Assembly: GCA_031548025.1 (NCBI GenBank)
Contig: JAVBRM010000077.1
Coordinates: forward strand, 7,249 to 71,248
Direction of reading: 5' to 3'
DNA length: 64,000 bases
Source of the DNA: UBA5239 sp031548025
GTDB lineage: Bacteria > Verrucomicrobiota > Lentisphaeria > Victivallales > Victivallaceae
This document shows positions 49,051 through 58,341 of this stretch, piece by piece. The notes beneath the pieces are model-generated. The model did no database searches and was not told where the DNA came from. It saw only the letters and a program-made list of their open reading frames with translations. Both the position numbers and the translations under genes were made by a program. Every line of letters starts with the position of its first letter. The stretch's first letter is position 1.

Positions 49051-51249
49051 TCAGAGCAGACGCTTCAGGGCATCGCCGATCATCTTTTCCAACTCGGGAT
49101 CATGCCGGAAACGTTCCAACAGCGCGCTGGCTTCCGCCGCCGCCTGGGTCCGATTGTAATAAGAAGTGATCAGGACGCTTTCAATCGAATACTCCAGCAT
49201 TGCCTTGCGTAATTCCTTGATTACCGGAGCCGCCTTGTCCAGTGCCGGATGGGCGAGATTGCCGCCATAAACCGCCAAATACGCTTCCAACTGCGCATTG
49301 TTCATTTTAATGGAAATATTGGCTTGGTTAATCATCGAATGAAGCGCTTTGACATCAAACTCATACCACGGCCGTGAACGCACCGTGCCGCCGGACTGGT
49401 AAAAAACAGCTCCCGCCTCCACCATTACCACCTGCCCCTCGTTCGGCACCCTGGTCCCGGCCAATTTGGAGGATTTAGCGTAAAACAGATTATCAAACTC
49501 TTCCAGGACCGCCAACAGGTCCTGCAGGGACTGGAACCACGGCTGATAGACCTTCGGGCGAATTTCCGCCTGATAACGCAAATAACCTTTGCAGCGGGCA
49601 TAATCGCGGCTGCGGATCAATCCATATACCGAAGTCAATATCTGGTTTTTCCAGGCGGAGACTTGCGACGAGCTGACATTCTGGGCGGCTTTACGGGCAT
49701 TGGCCAGGTCGGTCTGAAGTTTCTTGATCTCCGCCTGAGAAGAGGTATCGGTATCCTTGTGGGATTTCTGCAACACGGCATTGGCCTGCCTCAGTGAAGA
49801 AAGTTCTTCGTTGAGAGTCGAGTATCCCTGCTGCTCACTGCTCAGCCGGGCATTCAGCTCCTGCACATATTCGTCGCGCTCCACAAGCTGATTGCTGGTC
49901 GAATGGTTCCTGAGCTCGGACAGATAGTACTGCATTTTCCAGTACAGCGCCTCCATGTTTTCAGGGCGGCGGCGCGGAAAATTTTCCAGAATATTGTTGG
50001 CTTCGATTTCCAGCAACGGCTTGGCAATGTCGCCGCTGCTGAACTTGCGTTCAAAACCCTCCACCCTCTCCAGCAGCGGAGTAACCGATACCGCCTTGGA
50101 GCGGTCGCTCAGGGTCAGATAATACTGATAGCCGTAACTGGCAACCATCAGGATAAACAGAATAATCGAAATGACGATAAAAACCTTGAAACTGTCACGC
50201 GGAGGCGGCTGGAACGTCTCCGAACCGATTTCCGGTACTTTATTGGCGGCCTGCCGCTGCATATCATAGTTCAGGCGATTGATCGAAATCGTATGGACGT
50301 CGGGAATCATGGCGCTGTCCGGAGCGGTAGCCTGACGGATACTCCAGATTTCGTCCAGCAATTCATTCATGTCCTCGAAACGGTCCTCCGGCTGCTTTTC
50401 CATCATCTGCCGGACCAGGTTGGAGACTTTGATCGGAATATCTTTGTTCACACGTCGCAGCGGAACAGCTTCTTCGGTAAAATGTTGGGCGGCGACGTCC
50501 TCAAAATTTTCGGCTCTGAACGGCAATTCGCCGGCCAGCATTTCATAAAGAGTTATCCCCAAACTGTAGATATCGCTGCGGGTATCGATCGAGTCGCCGG
50601 ACAACTGTTCCGGGCTCATGTACGATGGACTGCCGCAAATCGTTCCGTCATCGTCGAACTCCGACTGGATGATCGCCAATCCCATATCCGTCAGCTTGAC
50701 AATCCCGTCCGGAGTAATCATGATGTTCTCCGGCTTGACGTCGCGGTGGATCATGCGGGCGTTTTCCCAGGCATACCACAACGCCTCGGCGACCTGCTGG
50801 ATAATATGAAGGGCTTCGTCGACCTCGAGCGTCCCTTCGCGCTGTAGGCGCGATTTGAGGGTCTCGCCGTCAACCAGGTTCATCGCCAGATAATACAACC
50901 CGTCCTCTTCGCCAATGGCCAGGGCCTGGATCAGGTTGACATGGTTCAAACGCGCCGCTGCGCGGGCTTCATGCATGAAATCCTCGTATTTACGGGAATC
51001 TCCGCCCTCGCTCGGCAAAATTTTCAGCGCCACCGTCCGGCCCAGCGACAACTGGGTGGCCTTGAAAACCATCCCGGCAGCGCCGCCGCCGATCTTTTCC
51101 CGGATGACGAAATCGCCGATAACCCGGTTCTCGGAAAACCGCGACCGCGGCACAAAACATTTCCGGTGACAGCTCGGGCAAACCAGCTTGGACCCGAAAT
51201 CAAGGTCAGTGTCGATCAGCGACAGGCAGAATGAACATTGAAACCGCAT
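49051..51249 (-). CDS. Zinc-ribbon Ser/Thr protein kinase, membrane anchored
   Basis: A 732-residue protein. Residues 1-30 form a zinc ribbon (Cys5, Cys8, Cys24, Cys27). Residues ~43-315 are a Hanks-type kinase: EKIGGGAAGMVFKA (P-loop), TVALKIL (Lys), HRDVKPEN with Asp170, then DMG instead of DFG, and GSPSYMSPEQL. A membrane helix lies near 355-380 (VFIVISIILFILMVASYGY). The C-terminal half is extracytoplasmic with a coiled coil (~435-530) and helical repeats, and no PASTA domain. ATGGAG precedes the ATG. An inverted repeat would pair the start codon with the upstream leader. Likely surface-stress or envelope signalling (inference). Confidence 0.92.
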   Translation of the reverse strand: MRFQCSFCLSLIDTDLDFGSKLVCPSCHRKCFVPRSRFSENRVIGDFVIREKIGGGAAGMVFKATQLSLGRTVALKILPSEGGDSRKYEDFMHEARAAARLNHVNLIQALAIGEEDGLYYLAMNLVDGETLKSRLQREGTLEVDEALHIIQQVAEALWYAWENARMIHRDVKPENIMITPDGIVKLTDMGLAIIQSEFDDDGTICGSPSYMSPEQLSGDSIDTRSDIYSLGITLYEMLAGELPFRAENFEDVAAQHFTEEAVPLRRVNKDIPIKVSNLVRQMMEKQPEDRFEDMNELLDEIWSIRQATAPDSAMIPDVHTISINRLNYDMQRQAANKVPEIGSETFQPPPRDSFKVFIVISIILFILMVASYGYQYYLTLSDRSKAVSVTPLLERVEGFERKFSSGDIAKPLLEIEANNILENFPRRRPENMEALYWKMQYYLSELRNHSTSNQLVERDEYVQELNARLSSEQQGYSTLNEELSSLRQANAVLQKSHKDTDTSSQAEIKKLQTDLANARKAAQNVSSSQVSAWKNQILTSVYGLIRSRDYARCKGYLRYQAEIRPKVYQPWFQSLQDLLAVLEEFDNLFYAKSSKLAGTRVPNEGQVVMVEAGAVFYQSGGTVRSRPWYEFDVKALHSMINQANISIKMNNAQLEAYLAVYGGNLAHPALDKAAPVIKELRKAMLEYSIESVLITSYYNRTQAAAEASALLERFRHDPELEKMIGDALKRLL

Positions 51250-51298
51250 TTTGACTCCATATCTACATCAGCGATAATATAGGATCAAAATGCGGTTT
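51241..51298 (-). promoter_or_regulatory. 14-bp inverted repeat that can sequester the kinase start codon
   Basis: AAACCGCATTTTGA (51241-51254, containing the kinase start codon) and TCAAAATGCGGTTT (51285-51298), perfect arms with a 30-base loop. In the kinase mRNA the upstream arm pairs with codons 1-3, and the flanking UCC partly pairs with the GGAG ribosome-binding site. See findings. Confidence 0.6.
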
Positions 51299-51336
51299 TT
51301 CACGCACGATATTCGTAATTTTTACAAAATAAGCGA

Positions 51337-52689
51337 TTATTTGGCAGCCGGTGCCGGCGCGGCCGGAGTTTCCACCTTGGCGGCGGGAGCCGTTACGGCC
51401 GGAACTTCCGGAGCCTTCGGCACTTCCGGAGCACTTACCAGAATCTTGACATTGTGTTCGGTGAACGCTTTTTCAATCCGGCCCTTGACCACTTCGCCCA
51501 TCTTTTCGGCTTTGGTGATTTCTTCAAGCTGCTTTTTCGCATCTTCAAAACTGGTTTCGCTGCCGGTGAACGGCGCATCGCGACGGATAATATGATATCC
51601 GAACTGAGTTTCCACCGGTTCACTGATATCACCGACTTTCAAAGCATACGCGGCTTCTTCAAACTCCTTGACCATATCGCCTTTGTTGAAATTGCCCAGG
51701 GAACCCTGATTGCTCTTGCTCGGGCAATCGCTGAGGGAAGAGGCCAGTCTGCCGAAATCTTCGGGCTTGGCGCGCAATTCCACCAAAGTCTTCTGAGCTT
51801 TGGTCAAAGCTTCTTTTTTAGCTTTTTCGTTCTTGACATCATCAACTTTGAACAGGATATGGGAAGCGCGGAGCGAACCGGGAGCATCGCCGGGCTTGAC
51901 AAAAAGCTGCTGTTTGTATTTTTCATAAGCGGCTTTCAATTCGGCATCGGTTACCTTGATGTTCTTTTCCATGAAATCATAAAGGTAGGAGTCGATCGCC
52001 ATTTCATCCTGCATCTGACGGCCTTCGGCCATTTTGGCGACATACGCCTCAAGAGTCATATTCTGAGCGGCCAAGCCGGATTTCATCATTTCAAGCTGTT
52101 GGGCCTCAAGCTTTTTCACCTTTTCATTCAGACGTTTGACCGCCATTTCCTGACTGGGCTTGAATCCGGCCTTTTCGGCCATATCAAGCAACAAACGGCG
52201 CTCGACAAATGAACGGACCAGGTCCGGAGCGACATTTTTCAACATCTCGGCATTGACCTGGGCCGGAGGACGGCCGTCGGGAAATTGCGAATTGAACATG
52301 TCGACGATCTCTTTTTTGGGAATCGCCTTGCCATCCACCTCGGCCACCGTATCGGGGAGAAATGCCCAAAGATCGGCCGGCGGAGCTTTCGGCTTCGCCG
52401 GAACATTGGCTTTACCGGGCACCGTTACTTGAGGAGGAGCCGGGACTACCGGGCCATCAGCGTCACTGCTGCTCATGCTGACCACCGCCGGAGACGTCGG
52501 TCCGCAACTGCTGTCGGCACACGAATTTTTGCTGATTACATAAAACACGATACCCAGAATCGCTATCACCGCAACAATCGCAATGATATTGATTTTCTTT
52601 TCCAGCCCGGGGGCCTGAGGGGGCATATCATTGTTTTTCGGGGCTTCAGCCGGAGCCGGGGTTTCTACTTTTTTATTTTCATCGCTCAT
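51337..52689 (-). CDS. Membrane-anchored SurA/PpiC-like parvulin
   Basis: A 450-residue protein. A short Pro/Ala-rich cytoplasmic tail is followed by one membrane helix (IIAIVAVIAILGIVFYVI). Then comes a SurA-N-like helical region (VPEVDG-type start ATVAEVDGKAIPKKEIVDMF, SFVERRLLLDMAEKAGFKPS) and a parvulin domain (LRASHILFKVDDV, DFGRLASSLSDCPSKSNQGSLGNF, MVKEFEEAAYALKVGDISEPVETQFGYHIIRRD). It ends in a Pro/Ala-rich tail. GAGGAG is about nine bases before ATG 52689. Periplasmic folding chaperone or prolyl isomerase. It is 24 bp behind a second, related parvulin; the pair are tandem paralogues. Confidence 0.9.
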   Translation of the reverse strand: MSDENKKVETPAPAEAPKNNDMPPQAPGLEKKINIIAIVAVIAILGIVFYVISKNSCADSSCGPTSPAVVSMSSSDADGPVVPAPPQVTVPGKANVPAKPKAPPADLWAFLPDTVAEVDGKAIPKKEIVDMFNSQFPDGRPPAQVNAEMLKNVAPDLVRSFVERRLLLDMAEKAGFKPSQEMAVKRLNEKVKKLEAQQLEMMKSGLAAQNMTLEAYVAKMAEGRQMQDEMAIDSYLYDFMEKNIKVTDAELKAAYEKYKQQLFVKPGDAPGSLRASHILFKVDDVKNEKAKKEALTKAQKTLVELRAKPEDFGRLASSLSDCPSKSNQGSLGNFNKGDMVKEFEEAAYALKVGDISEPVETQFGYHIIRRDAPFTGSETSFEDAKKQLEEITKAEKMGEVVKGRIEKAFTEHNVKILVSAPEVPKAPEVPAVTAPAAKVETPAAPAPAAK

Positions 52690-52712
52690 GGTCTTCACTC
52701 CTCATGAAAGGT

Positions 52713-53858
52713 TTACTGCATCATCCCGGCAAACGGATTGCGGGGTTCTTCGATGAACAATTTAAGAGCGCCGCTCTTTTTGGCTTTTTCGATTTCTTCT
52801 TTGGTGAATTCCGAACCTTTGATTTCGTTCAAGCCGACCTTGATCTGTTCTTTAATGCCGGGATCATCGAGTTTCTTCTGGACGGAGCCAACGGAAGCGT
52901 CGCGGCGAACGATGTGGAATCCTCTATCGGTTTTAACCGGTTTATCGGCAATTTTGTCGACTTCCAAAGCAAAAACGACATCTTCAAATTCTTTGCCGAA
53001 CATCCCTTCGCCTTTAACCTGAACGCCGATCACGCCCTTGTCTTTCGCAGACTGGCAAGCGCTTTCAGCTTCAGCCAAAGCTTCAAACTGGGCTGCGTCT
53101 TTCTGGAGTTTGGCAATAATTTCTTCGGCTTTTTTCAAAGCTTCTTCCGGGGTTTTGACATTCTTTTCATCTACCGCGATCAGAATATGGGATACCCGGA
53201 TGGAATCAGCGGGGTCGCCAGGGGTCTTGAAGTAGGTATCTTTGTTCTTTTCATAGAATTCTTCGATATCCTTATCGGTGATTTGGATTTTGGATTCGAT
53301 GAATTCTTGAATGGCAAGCATTTTCTGCATATCTTCCCGCTCGGCCAGCTTGGCGATATACTGCTCGACAGTCGATTTTTCCTGATCCTGGATCATTTTG
53401 GCCATCTGCTCATACTGCGCGGGATTGTCCTTTTTGATCATATCGACCTGCTTCTGCAGGAACTTGATCACGACTTCCTTACCGGGCTTGAAACCGGCTT
53501 TTTCGGCTTCCCCGGTCAGAATCAGCAGCGAAACCTGCTGCATCATCGCGCCGTAGAGACTGCCGGCTACCAGTTCCGGCGGCAGCTTGGAAGCATCCAT
53601 TCCGCTTTCCTGGAAACGGCCGTTCAAAGTATCCAGAACTTCTTTTTTGGTAATCTTGGTGTCGCCATATTGCGCGAGCACTTCGGGCATGGCGTCAATC
53701 GGGTTCTTTTCCGGTTTGGCTTCTTCGGCCGGTTTGGCGGCTTCAGCAGCGGCGGGAGCCGCCTTTACTTCAGCTTCCTGGGCGCCAAGATACATCGACA
53801 TGGTGGTGGTCCCCAGCATCCCGGCAACCATCATTTTAAATAATGTGCTTTTTTTCAT
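52713..53858 (-). CDS. Exported SurA/PpiC-like parvulin
   Basis: A 381-residue protein with a signal-like N-terminus (MKKSTLFKMMVAGMLGTTTMSMYLGA), an Ala/Pro/Glu-rich linker, a SurA-N-like helical domain (VLAQYGDTKITKKEVLDTLNGRF, GEAEKAGFKPGKEVVIKFL) and a parvulin domain (IRVSHILIAVDEK, QFEALAEAESACQSAKDKGVIGVQ, EFEDVVFALEVDKIADKPVKTDRGFHIVRRD). It is related to the gene downstream; the Gly-rich loop of the typical NGGDLG motif is changed to KGVIGVQVKG. AGGAACG precedes the ATG. Together they probably help outer-membrane or exported proteins fold. Confidence 0.9.
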   Translation of the reverse strand: MKKSTLFKMMVAGMLGTTTMSMYLGAQEAEVKAAPAAAEAAKPAEEAKPEKNPIDAMPEVLAQYGDTKITKKEVLDTLNGRFQESGMDASKLPPELVAGSLYGAMMQQVSLLILTGEAEKAGFKPGKEVVIKFLQKQVDMIKKDNPAQYEQMAKMIQDQEKSTVEQYIAKLAEREDMQKMLAIQEFIESKIQITDKDIEEFYEKNKDTYFKTPGDPADSIRVSHILIAVDEKNVKTPEEALKKAEEIIAKLQKDAAQFEALAEAESACQSAKDKGVIGVQVKGEGMFGKEFEDVVFALEVDKIADKPVKTDRGFHIVRRDASVGSVQKKLDDPGIKEQIKVGLNEIKGSEFTKEEIEKAKKSGALKLFIEEPRNPFAGMMQ

Positions 53859-53955
53859 TTTCGTTCCTGTTTTTTGGTTATTTAATTTAAATTTTCAACA
53901 AGTTCAATAAAATATTAAGACCGTCAACGAATAATTTTGTTCCAATTATCGCCGG

Positions 53956-54423
53956 TTATTTCTTCTTTTGTTCGCGGGCTTCCTTCAATTTTTTTTCTTC
54001 GGCTTTGGCATCAGCCAGCCTTTTGGCGGACTCTTCCGTATTCTTTTGGGTTTCGGCTATCTCTTTTTCGCGTTTCTCAATTTTTTCTTTCAAGTTGGCA
54101 ACTTTTTTCTGCAGGCTTTTTACCCGGCTCTTGTATTTTTTATTCTGGGCGTCGACCAACTCTTCTTCGGCTTCTTTGAGATTTTTATTCAGATGATTCA
54201 GATATTCGTCATCATACGTCGGCTTCTCGACAGTCGCCGCCGGAGCGTTTTCTTCATCGTTATTGGCAGGGGCGGGAGTTGTTGTCGTCGCTTTCGCTTC
54301 TTTCTTCACCGTGGCGGCTTTTTTGCTTTTCTCCTGTTTCGGCTTGCTCTCTCCCTCGTCGTCAGCCATAGCCACAGACATTGAGATTGCCAGAGAAAAT
54401 ATCCAGATCAAACAAGTTTTCAT
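53956..54423 (-). CDS. Small exported coiled-coil protein
   Basis: A 155-residue protein; signal peptide MKTCLIWIFSLAISMSVAMA. A Lys/Ala/Thr/Pro-rich low-complexity segment (~22-65) is followed by a continuous charged coiled coil (LNKNLKEAEEELVDAQNKKY, KKVANLKEKIEKREKEIAE) to the end (EQKKK). GAGG is eight bases before the ATG. Upstream of the two parvulin genes on the same strand, 97 bp away. Possibly a periplasmic scaffold or substrate; no family named. Confidence 0.75.
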   Translation of the reverse strand: MKTCLIWIFSLAISMSVAMADDEGESKPKQEKSKKAATVKKEAKATTTTPAPANNDEENAPAATVEKPTYDDEYLNHLNKNLKEAEEELVDAQNKKYKSRVKSLQKKVANLKEKIEKREKEIAETQKNTEESAKRLADAKAEEKKLKEAREQKKK

Positions 54424-54537
54424 TCTTTATACCTCAAATATTCCAAGTTAACGCGCCCCCTGTACAACTGATTAATATATGCTTCACAGATTAAATTGCA
54501 AATCGTTATCTCCACATACAATTATATTTAATTGGAA

Positions 54538-55725
54538 TTACCGCTTTAAAACCGTTATCGATTCAATGTGGGCGGTGCGCGGAAACATATTGATCATCGT
54601 ATTCGAGACCAGCCGGAAACCGACCGAACCAAGCGTCCGCAGATCCCGGACCAGAGTATCCGGAGCGCAAGACACATAAAATAATTTTTTGATCCGCGAA
54701 CTCCCAAGCATCTGCACGGTTTTGGCGTCAAGCCCGTTCCTCGGCGGGTCGACCACCATTACCGGGTTACCACCGCATTTCTTAATCAGCCTCCCGACGA
54801 TCAAATGAGCGGCATAAGCATGAAATCTGGCGTTTCCACACCCGACCCGCTCCAGGTTGGCTGCCGCCACAGCGACCGCGGCCGGGTCGATATCCGCACC
54901 GGCGATCTTCCCGATACCGGCAGCCGCCGCCACCAGCGAGAAAAATCCGGCGCCGCAATATAGATCGAGGAATGAATCCGGGATTTCGCCCAGATTCTGC
55001 AGTTCAGCGAATATCGCTTGCTGCATCAAAGCGGCCCCTTCGTTGTTGACCTGATAAAAACTCTCCGGCCCCACGTCCAACGGCCCGTAAGCGGTATCGA
55101 ATGTCAACATCGGAATTTCGCTGCCGGCCTCGTTGATCCAGTAAAACACCCCGTTGTCGGCGTGGCGGATGGTAACTTTGTCCCCATCGCCCAGCTTGCC
55201 CATGAATGAATCGTCGGCACGGAGTTCAGCCAGCATCGCGGCAATTTCCGGGTCGGCCAGCGGACAGAACGGCAAATCCTCGATCATTTGCCGGGCGTCG
55301 TCATGATACCCCAGCAGTGTTCTGCCGCCCTCAATCCGCGAATGCAAAGTTATTTTATTGCGGTAATGCAGCGGGTGCTTCGGAATCAATGGCTCCTTGA
55401 AAACCGCGCCCTGACAAATTTCCGGCACATTGCGGTGAAAAAAATCATGAAGCTGCGATTGCTTGATCCGATTCTCGGCTTCATAGGTCATGTGCATATA
55501 AACGCCGCCGGGTACCGGATTTTCCACCGGAATCCGTTCGGGCGAAGCTTCCAGAATTTTCAGTGCGGTACCGTTGGCGAAGTTTTTCTTTTCGCTGTCA
55601 ACCCGGACCAGAACTTTTTCACCGGGCAACGTTCCGTGAACAAAACAGACCTTGCCCTCCGGCAACCGCCCTACCCCGGCACCGCCGAAAGCAATCCGGT
55701 CAATGGTAATTTCAAATTCATTCAT
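54538..55725 (-). CDS. RlmD/TrmA-type RNA (uracil-C5) methyltransferase
   Basis: A 395-residue protein. TRAM domain at the N-terminus (MNEFEITIDRIAFGGAGVGRL, VCFVHGTLPGEKVLVRV), a middle domain, then the SAM-binding FLDLYCGAGFFSLVAAA, VVDPPRNGLDAKTV and the nucleophile-containing YVSCAPDTLVRDL. An Fe-S CxxxxxC set typical of RlmD is not evident, so RlmCD/TrmA-like specificity is open. ATG 55725 follows AGGAG at ten bases; the longer frame from 55845 lies inside the next gene. It overlaps the EpmB-like gene by 8 bp. Modifies U in 23S rRNA or tRNA. Confidence 0.88.
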   Translation of the reverse strand: MNEFEITIDRIAFGGAGVGRLPEGKVCFVHGTLPGEKVLVRVDSEKKNFANGTALKILEASPERIPVENPVPGGVYMHMTYEAENRIKQSQLHDFFHRNVPEICQGAVFKEPLIPKHPLHYRNKITLHSRIEGGRTLLGYHDDARQMIEDLPFCPLADPEIAAMLAELRADDSFMGKLGDGDKVTIRHADNGVFYWINEAGSEIPMLTFDTAYGPLDVGPESFYQVNNEGAALMQQAIFAELQNLGEIPDSFLDLYCGAGFFSLVAAAAGIGKIAGADIDPAAVAVAAANLERVGCGNARFHAYAAHLIVGRLIKKCGGNPVMVVDPPRNGLDAKTVQMLGSSRIKKLFYVSCAPDTLVRDLRTLGSVGFRLVSNTMINMFPRTAHIESITVLKR

Positions 55726-56752
55726 TTTTATATTTCTCCTCATAGGCGATCCATTTGGCTCCGTCAACGGATTGGTATAACCCGTCCCGGGTATAATCCG
55801 GCTGAAGGTTGACTTTGCCGCCGCCCTCCGGAAGGTCAATGGCAAAAGCCGGAACCGCCAGCGAGCTCAAATTCGACCGAAAATAACGCAATATCCCCAA
55901 ACCGCAGTCGATACCGGCAGCAAAATGGCGTACCCCCTTGACCGGGTCCACGTGAAACATATAATGCGGTTTGACCTTGATTCGGATCAATCGCCGGAAC
56001 AATTCCTCCATAATCTGTGGCGTATCATTGACTCCGCGCAGCAAAACGGTCTGGTTCAGCACCGGAATTCCAGCTAGGATAAACCGGCGGCAGCACGCCT
56101 CCGCTTCCGGGGTGACTTCCCGGGGATGATTGAAGTGAGTCATCAGCCAAAGGCCGGCGGGCTTGGACAACAGCCGGACATGCTCATCCGTTACCGCCAT
56201 CGGCATCACCGCCGGCAGTCTGGAGGCTACCCGGATGACCTCAAGCTCGCTCAAGGTTTCGAGAACTTTTTCCAACCTTTCCAGCGGCAGCATCAAGGGG
56301 TCGCCGCCGGAAACCAGCACTTCGCGCACTTCGGGATGGGCTCTCAGGTAATCGCGCACCGCAGCTAGTTCCGCGTCGCTGATATTGTCGCAGTTTCCCC
56401 AGTTGCGCTTGCGGAAACAAAAACGGCAGTGAATACCGCATAAATTATTGACCAGCAGTACCGCCCGGTCGGGGTAACGGTGAACCAGGCGCGGCACGGG
56501 AGAGTGACGCGCTTCCTCCTGGGGGTCGGTGCTGGAACTGTAGTCAGCCAGTTCCGCCATGTCCGGCATGCACTGCCGCCAAATCGGATCATCCGGAATC
56601 CGTTCGCGATCGATCAGATCCAGATAATACGAATTGGCCATAACCGGGTAGACGGCATCGACTTCCCGATATTCGGCAGCAAGCGGCAGATCAAGATATT
56701 CCGCAACGGCACCGGCGCCGTGCAATATCTTTATTTGATGGTGTATACCCAT
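55718..56752 (-). CDS. epmB: EpmB/KamA-family radical SAM lysine 2,3-aminomutase-like protein
   Basis: A 344-residue protein, the EpmB length (lysine 2,3-aminomutases are usually longer than 400). CGIHCRFCFRKRNW supplies the radical-SAM CxxxCxxC (Cys105, 109, 112). VLVSGGDPLMLPLERLEKVL, PVLNQTVLLRGVND and PHYMFHVDPVKGVRHF are family blocks. IDLPEGGGKVNL carries the PLP Lys. The first ATG (56752) lies 22 bp inside the end of pgi. EpmB makes (R)-beta-lysine for elongation factor P modification; partners EpmA and EF-P are not in this window, so the role is by family only. Confidence 0.85.
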   Translation of the reverse strand: MGIHHQIKILHGAGAVAEYLDLPLAAEYREVDAVYPVMANSYYLDLIDRERIPDDPIWRQCMPDMAELADYSSSTDPQEEARHSPVPRLVHRYPDRAVLLVNNLCGIHCRFCFRKRNWGNCDNISDAELAAVRDYLRAHPEVREVLVSGGDPLMLPLERLEKVLETLSELEVIRVASRLPAVMPMAVTDEHVRLLSKPAGLWLMTHFNHPREVTPEAEACCRRFILAGIPVLNQTVLLRGVNDTPQIMEELFRRLIRIKVKPHYMFHVDPVKGVRHFAAGIDCGLGILRYFRSNLSSLAVPAFAIDLPEGGGKVNLQPDYTRDGLYQSVDGAKWIAYEEKYKNE

Positions 56753-58308
56753 GCATTCCGTTTGCCGTCCCACTGCCGTGAGACAAACTGACAATTAGCC
56801 GAGGATTTATCGAGGAGGCCGCCGATTTCAATTTCATCATCGGCCAAACCGATTTTGGCGGCGATTTCGGCGGCGGTACCGCTGACTTCGCCCAGTTTGC
56901 CGGTGCCTTCGATCACTTGCTTGCGCAAATCCAAAATGCTCTTGGCCGCAAGCTTGTAAGCCTGGACTCCCGGCTGATGGAAAGCATTGACATGAATGAG
57001 TTCGGCATAAACCGCCACCGTTCTTTCGTACAGCGCAATAATCATCCCGAGATTGAAAGGGCTCACTTCGGAAATGGCGATGGTCATATACTGGCGGCCC
57101 TTGCTGAGCAGCGCGCTCGAAAGACCTTCCTGGAAACCGTACAGATATGTTCCCATATCCATATTGTCGCCGACCGGAAGCGGCATCGCGTTTTTCAGCA
57201 CTTCGACGAATGTAACGAAAAAGTCGTCCCGGCCGTCATTCAACTGCTGGATATAAGCATGAGCGTCAGTGCCGCCCTTGTTACCGAACACCGTCAGGCC
57301 TTGATGAACTGTTTTGCCGTCCAGATCCAGTTCTTTGCCAAGGCTTTCCATGATCAATTGCTGGAAATAACGCGAAAGCAGAACCAAACGGTCGGAATAA
57401 GGCACGATCACCAGATTGCGGTCGCCTTTGCCGTTGCCGGCGATATACCAGATCGCAGCCATCAAATAGGCCGGATTGTCCAGGATCGCTTCCCGGCGGG
57501 TCCACTCATCCATGGTGCGGGCGCCCTCGATGAACGCTTTGAAATCGATTCCGGCCAGAGCCGCCGGGAGATGCCCGACGATGCTGGTTTCGCTGGTCCG
57601 GCCGCCGATCGATTCGGCCATGTCGAAAATCCGGAGCCAGTTTTCGGACTTCGCCTGCTTGTCGAGCGTGCTGTCCTTCATGGTAATCGCGGTAAAATGC
57701 TTGGCATAATCCAGATTTATCGCCTTGAAATGACCTTCCAGAGCGGCCGTGTTGTTTTTGGTCTCCTGGGTGCCGCCGGACTTGGAAATATTGACCACCA
57801 GAGTGGTTTCGGGGTCGATCACCGCGATCAGGTCGGCAAAACCGGCCGAGTCGGTATTGTCGAGGAAATAAATTTTCAGGTAACCGCCGCGGGTTTTGTC
57901 GCTAAGTTCGTTCCAGTACGGACCGTTGACGACAAACTGCATCAACTGCGGACCGAGGGCGGAGCCGCCGATACCGTTGATGACCACCGATTCAAATTTA
58001 CGCCCGGTGCTGCCGGCAACCCGGCCTTCGCTCACAGCTTTGGCAAAATCCTGAACTTCTTGAAAAAGAGCGGATTCAACATAACTGACACGGTCGGTAA
58101 AATGAGTCACCTGACGTTTTTCATCGGGGTTTTTGATTGCACCGGCTTCAAGTTTTTTCATTTCCTGATGAGCGGCGGCGAACTTGTCTTTCAGTTCATT
58201 CAGCTGGGCGTCGGTAAATTTCATACCGGCAGCCGCCAGGGTAAAACCGCAGGCGGGGTCCACCAGGGTATATTTATGGTTACGTTCGATCCATTCTTGT
58301 TTGTTCAT
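56731..58308 (-). CDS. pgi: Glucose-6-phosphate isomerase
   Basis: A 525-residue protein. Characteristic PGI segments: VVINGIGGSALGPQLMQF, TTLVVNISKSGGTQETKNN, GRTSETSIVG, GKTVHQGLTVFGNKGGTDAHAYIQQL, HVNAFHQPGVQAYKLAAK. The sugar-phosphate binding Ser/Thr cluster (SKSGGTQET) and the late catalytic His/Lys regions are present. It interconverts glucose-6-P and fructose-6-P. MNKQEW at 58308 is the start. Downstream genes epmB and rlmD overlap, so pgi-epmB-rlmD read as one transcript. Its C-terminus (SRQWDGKRNAWVYTIK) overlaps the epmB start. Confidence 0.94.
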   Translation of the reverse strand: MNKQEWIERNHKYTLVDPACGFTLAAAGMKFTDAQLNELKDKFAAAHQEMKKLEAGAIKNPDEKRQVTHFTDRVSYVESALFQEVQDFAKAVSEGRVAGSTGRKFESVVINGIGGSALGPQLMQFVVNGPYWNELSDKTRGGYLKIYFLDNTDSAGFADLIAVIDPETTLVVNISKSGGTQETKNNTAALEGHFKAINLDYAKHFTAITMKDSTLDKQAKSENWLRIFDMAESIGGRTSETSIVGHLPAALAGIDFKAFIEGARTMDEWTRREAILDNPAYLMAAIWYIAGNGKGDRNLVIVPYSDRLVLLSRYFQQLIMESLGKELDLDGKTVHQGLTVFGNKGGTDAHAYIQQLNDGRDDFFVTFVEVLKNAMPLPVGDNMDMGTYLYGFQEGLSSALLSKGRQYMTIAISEVSPFNLGMIIALYERTVAVYAELIHVNAFHQPGVQAYKLAAKSILDLRKQVIEGTGKLGEVSGTAAEIAAKIGLADDEIEIGGLLDKSSANCQFVSRQWDGKRNAWVYTIK

Positions 58309-58341
58309 AAATTACTCCAAATATTGATAAATTACTCAGCT

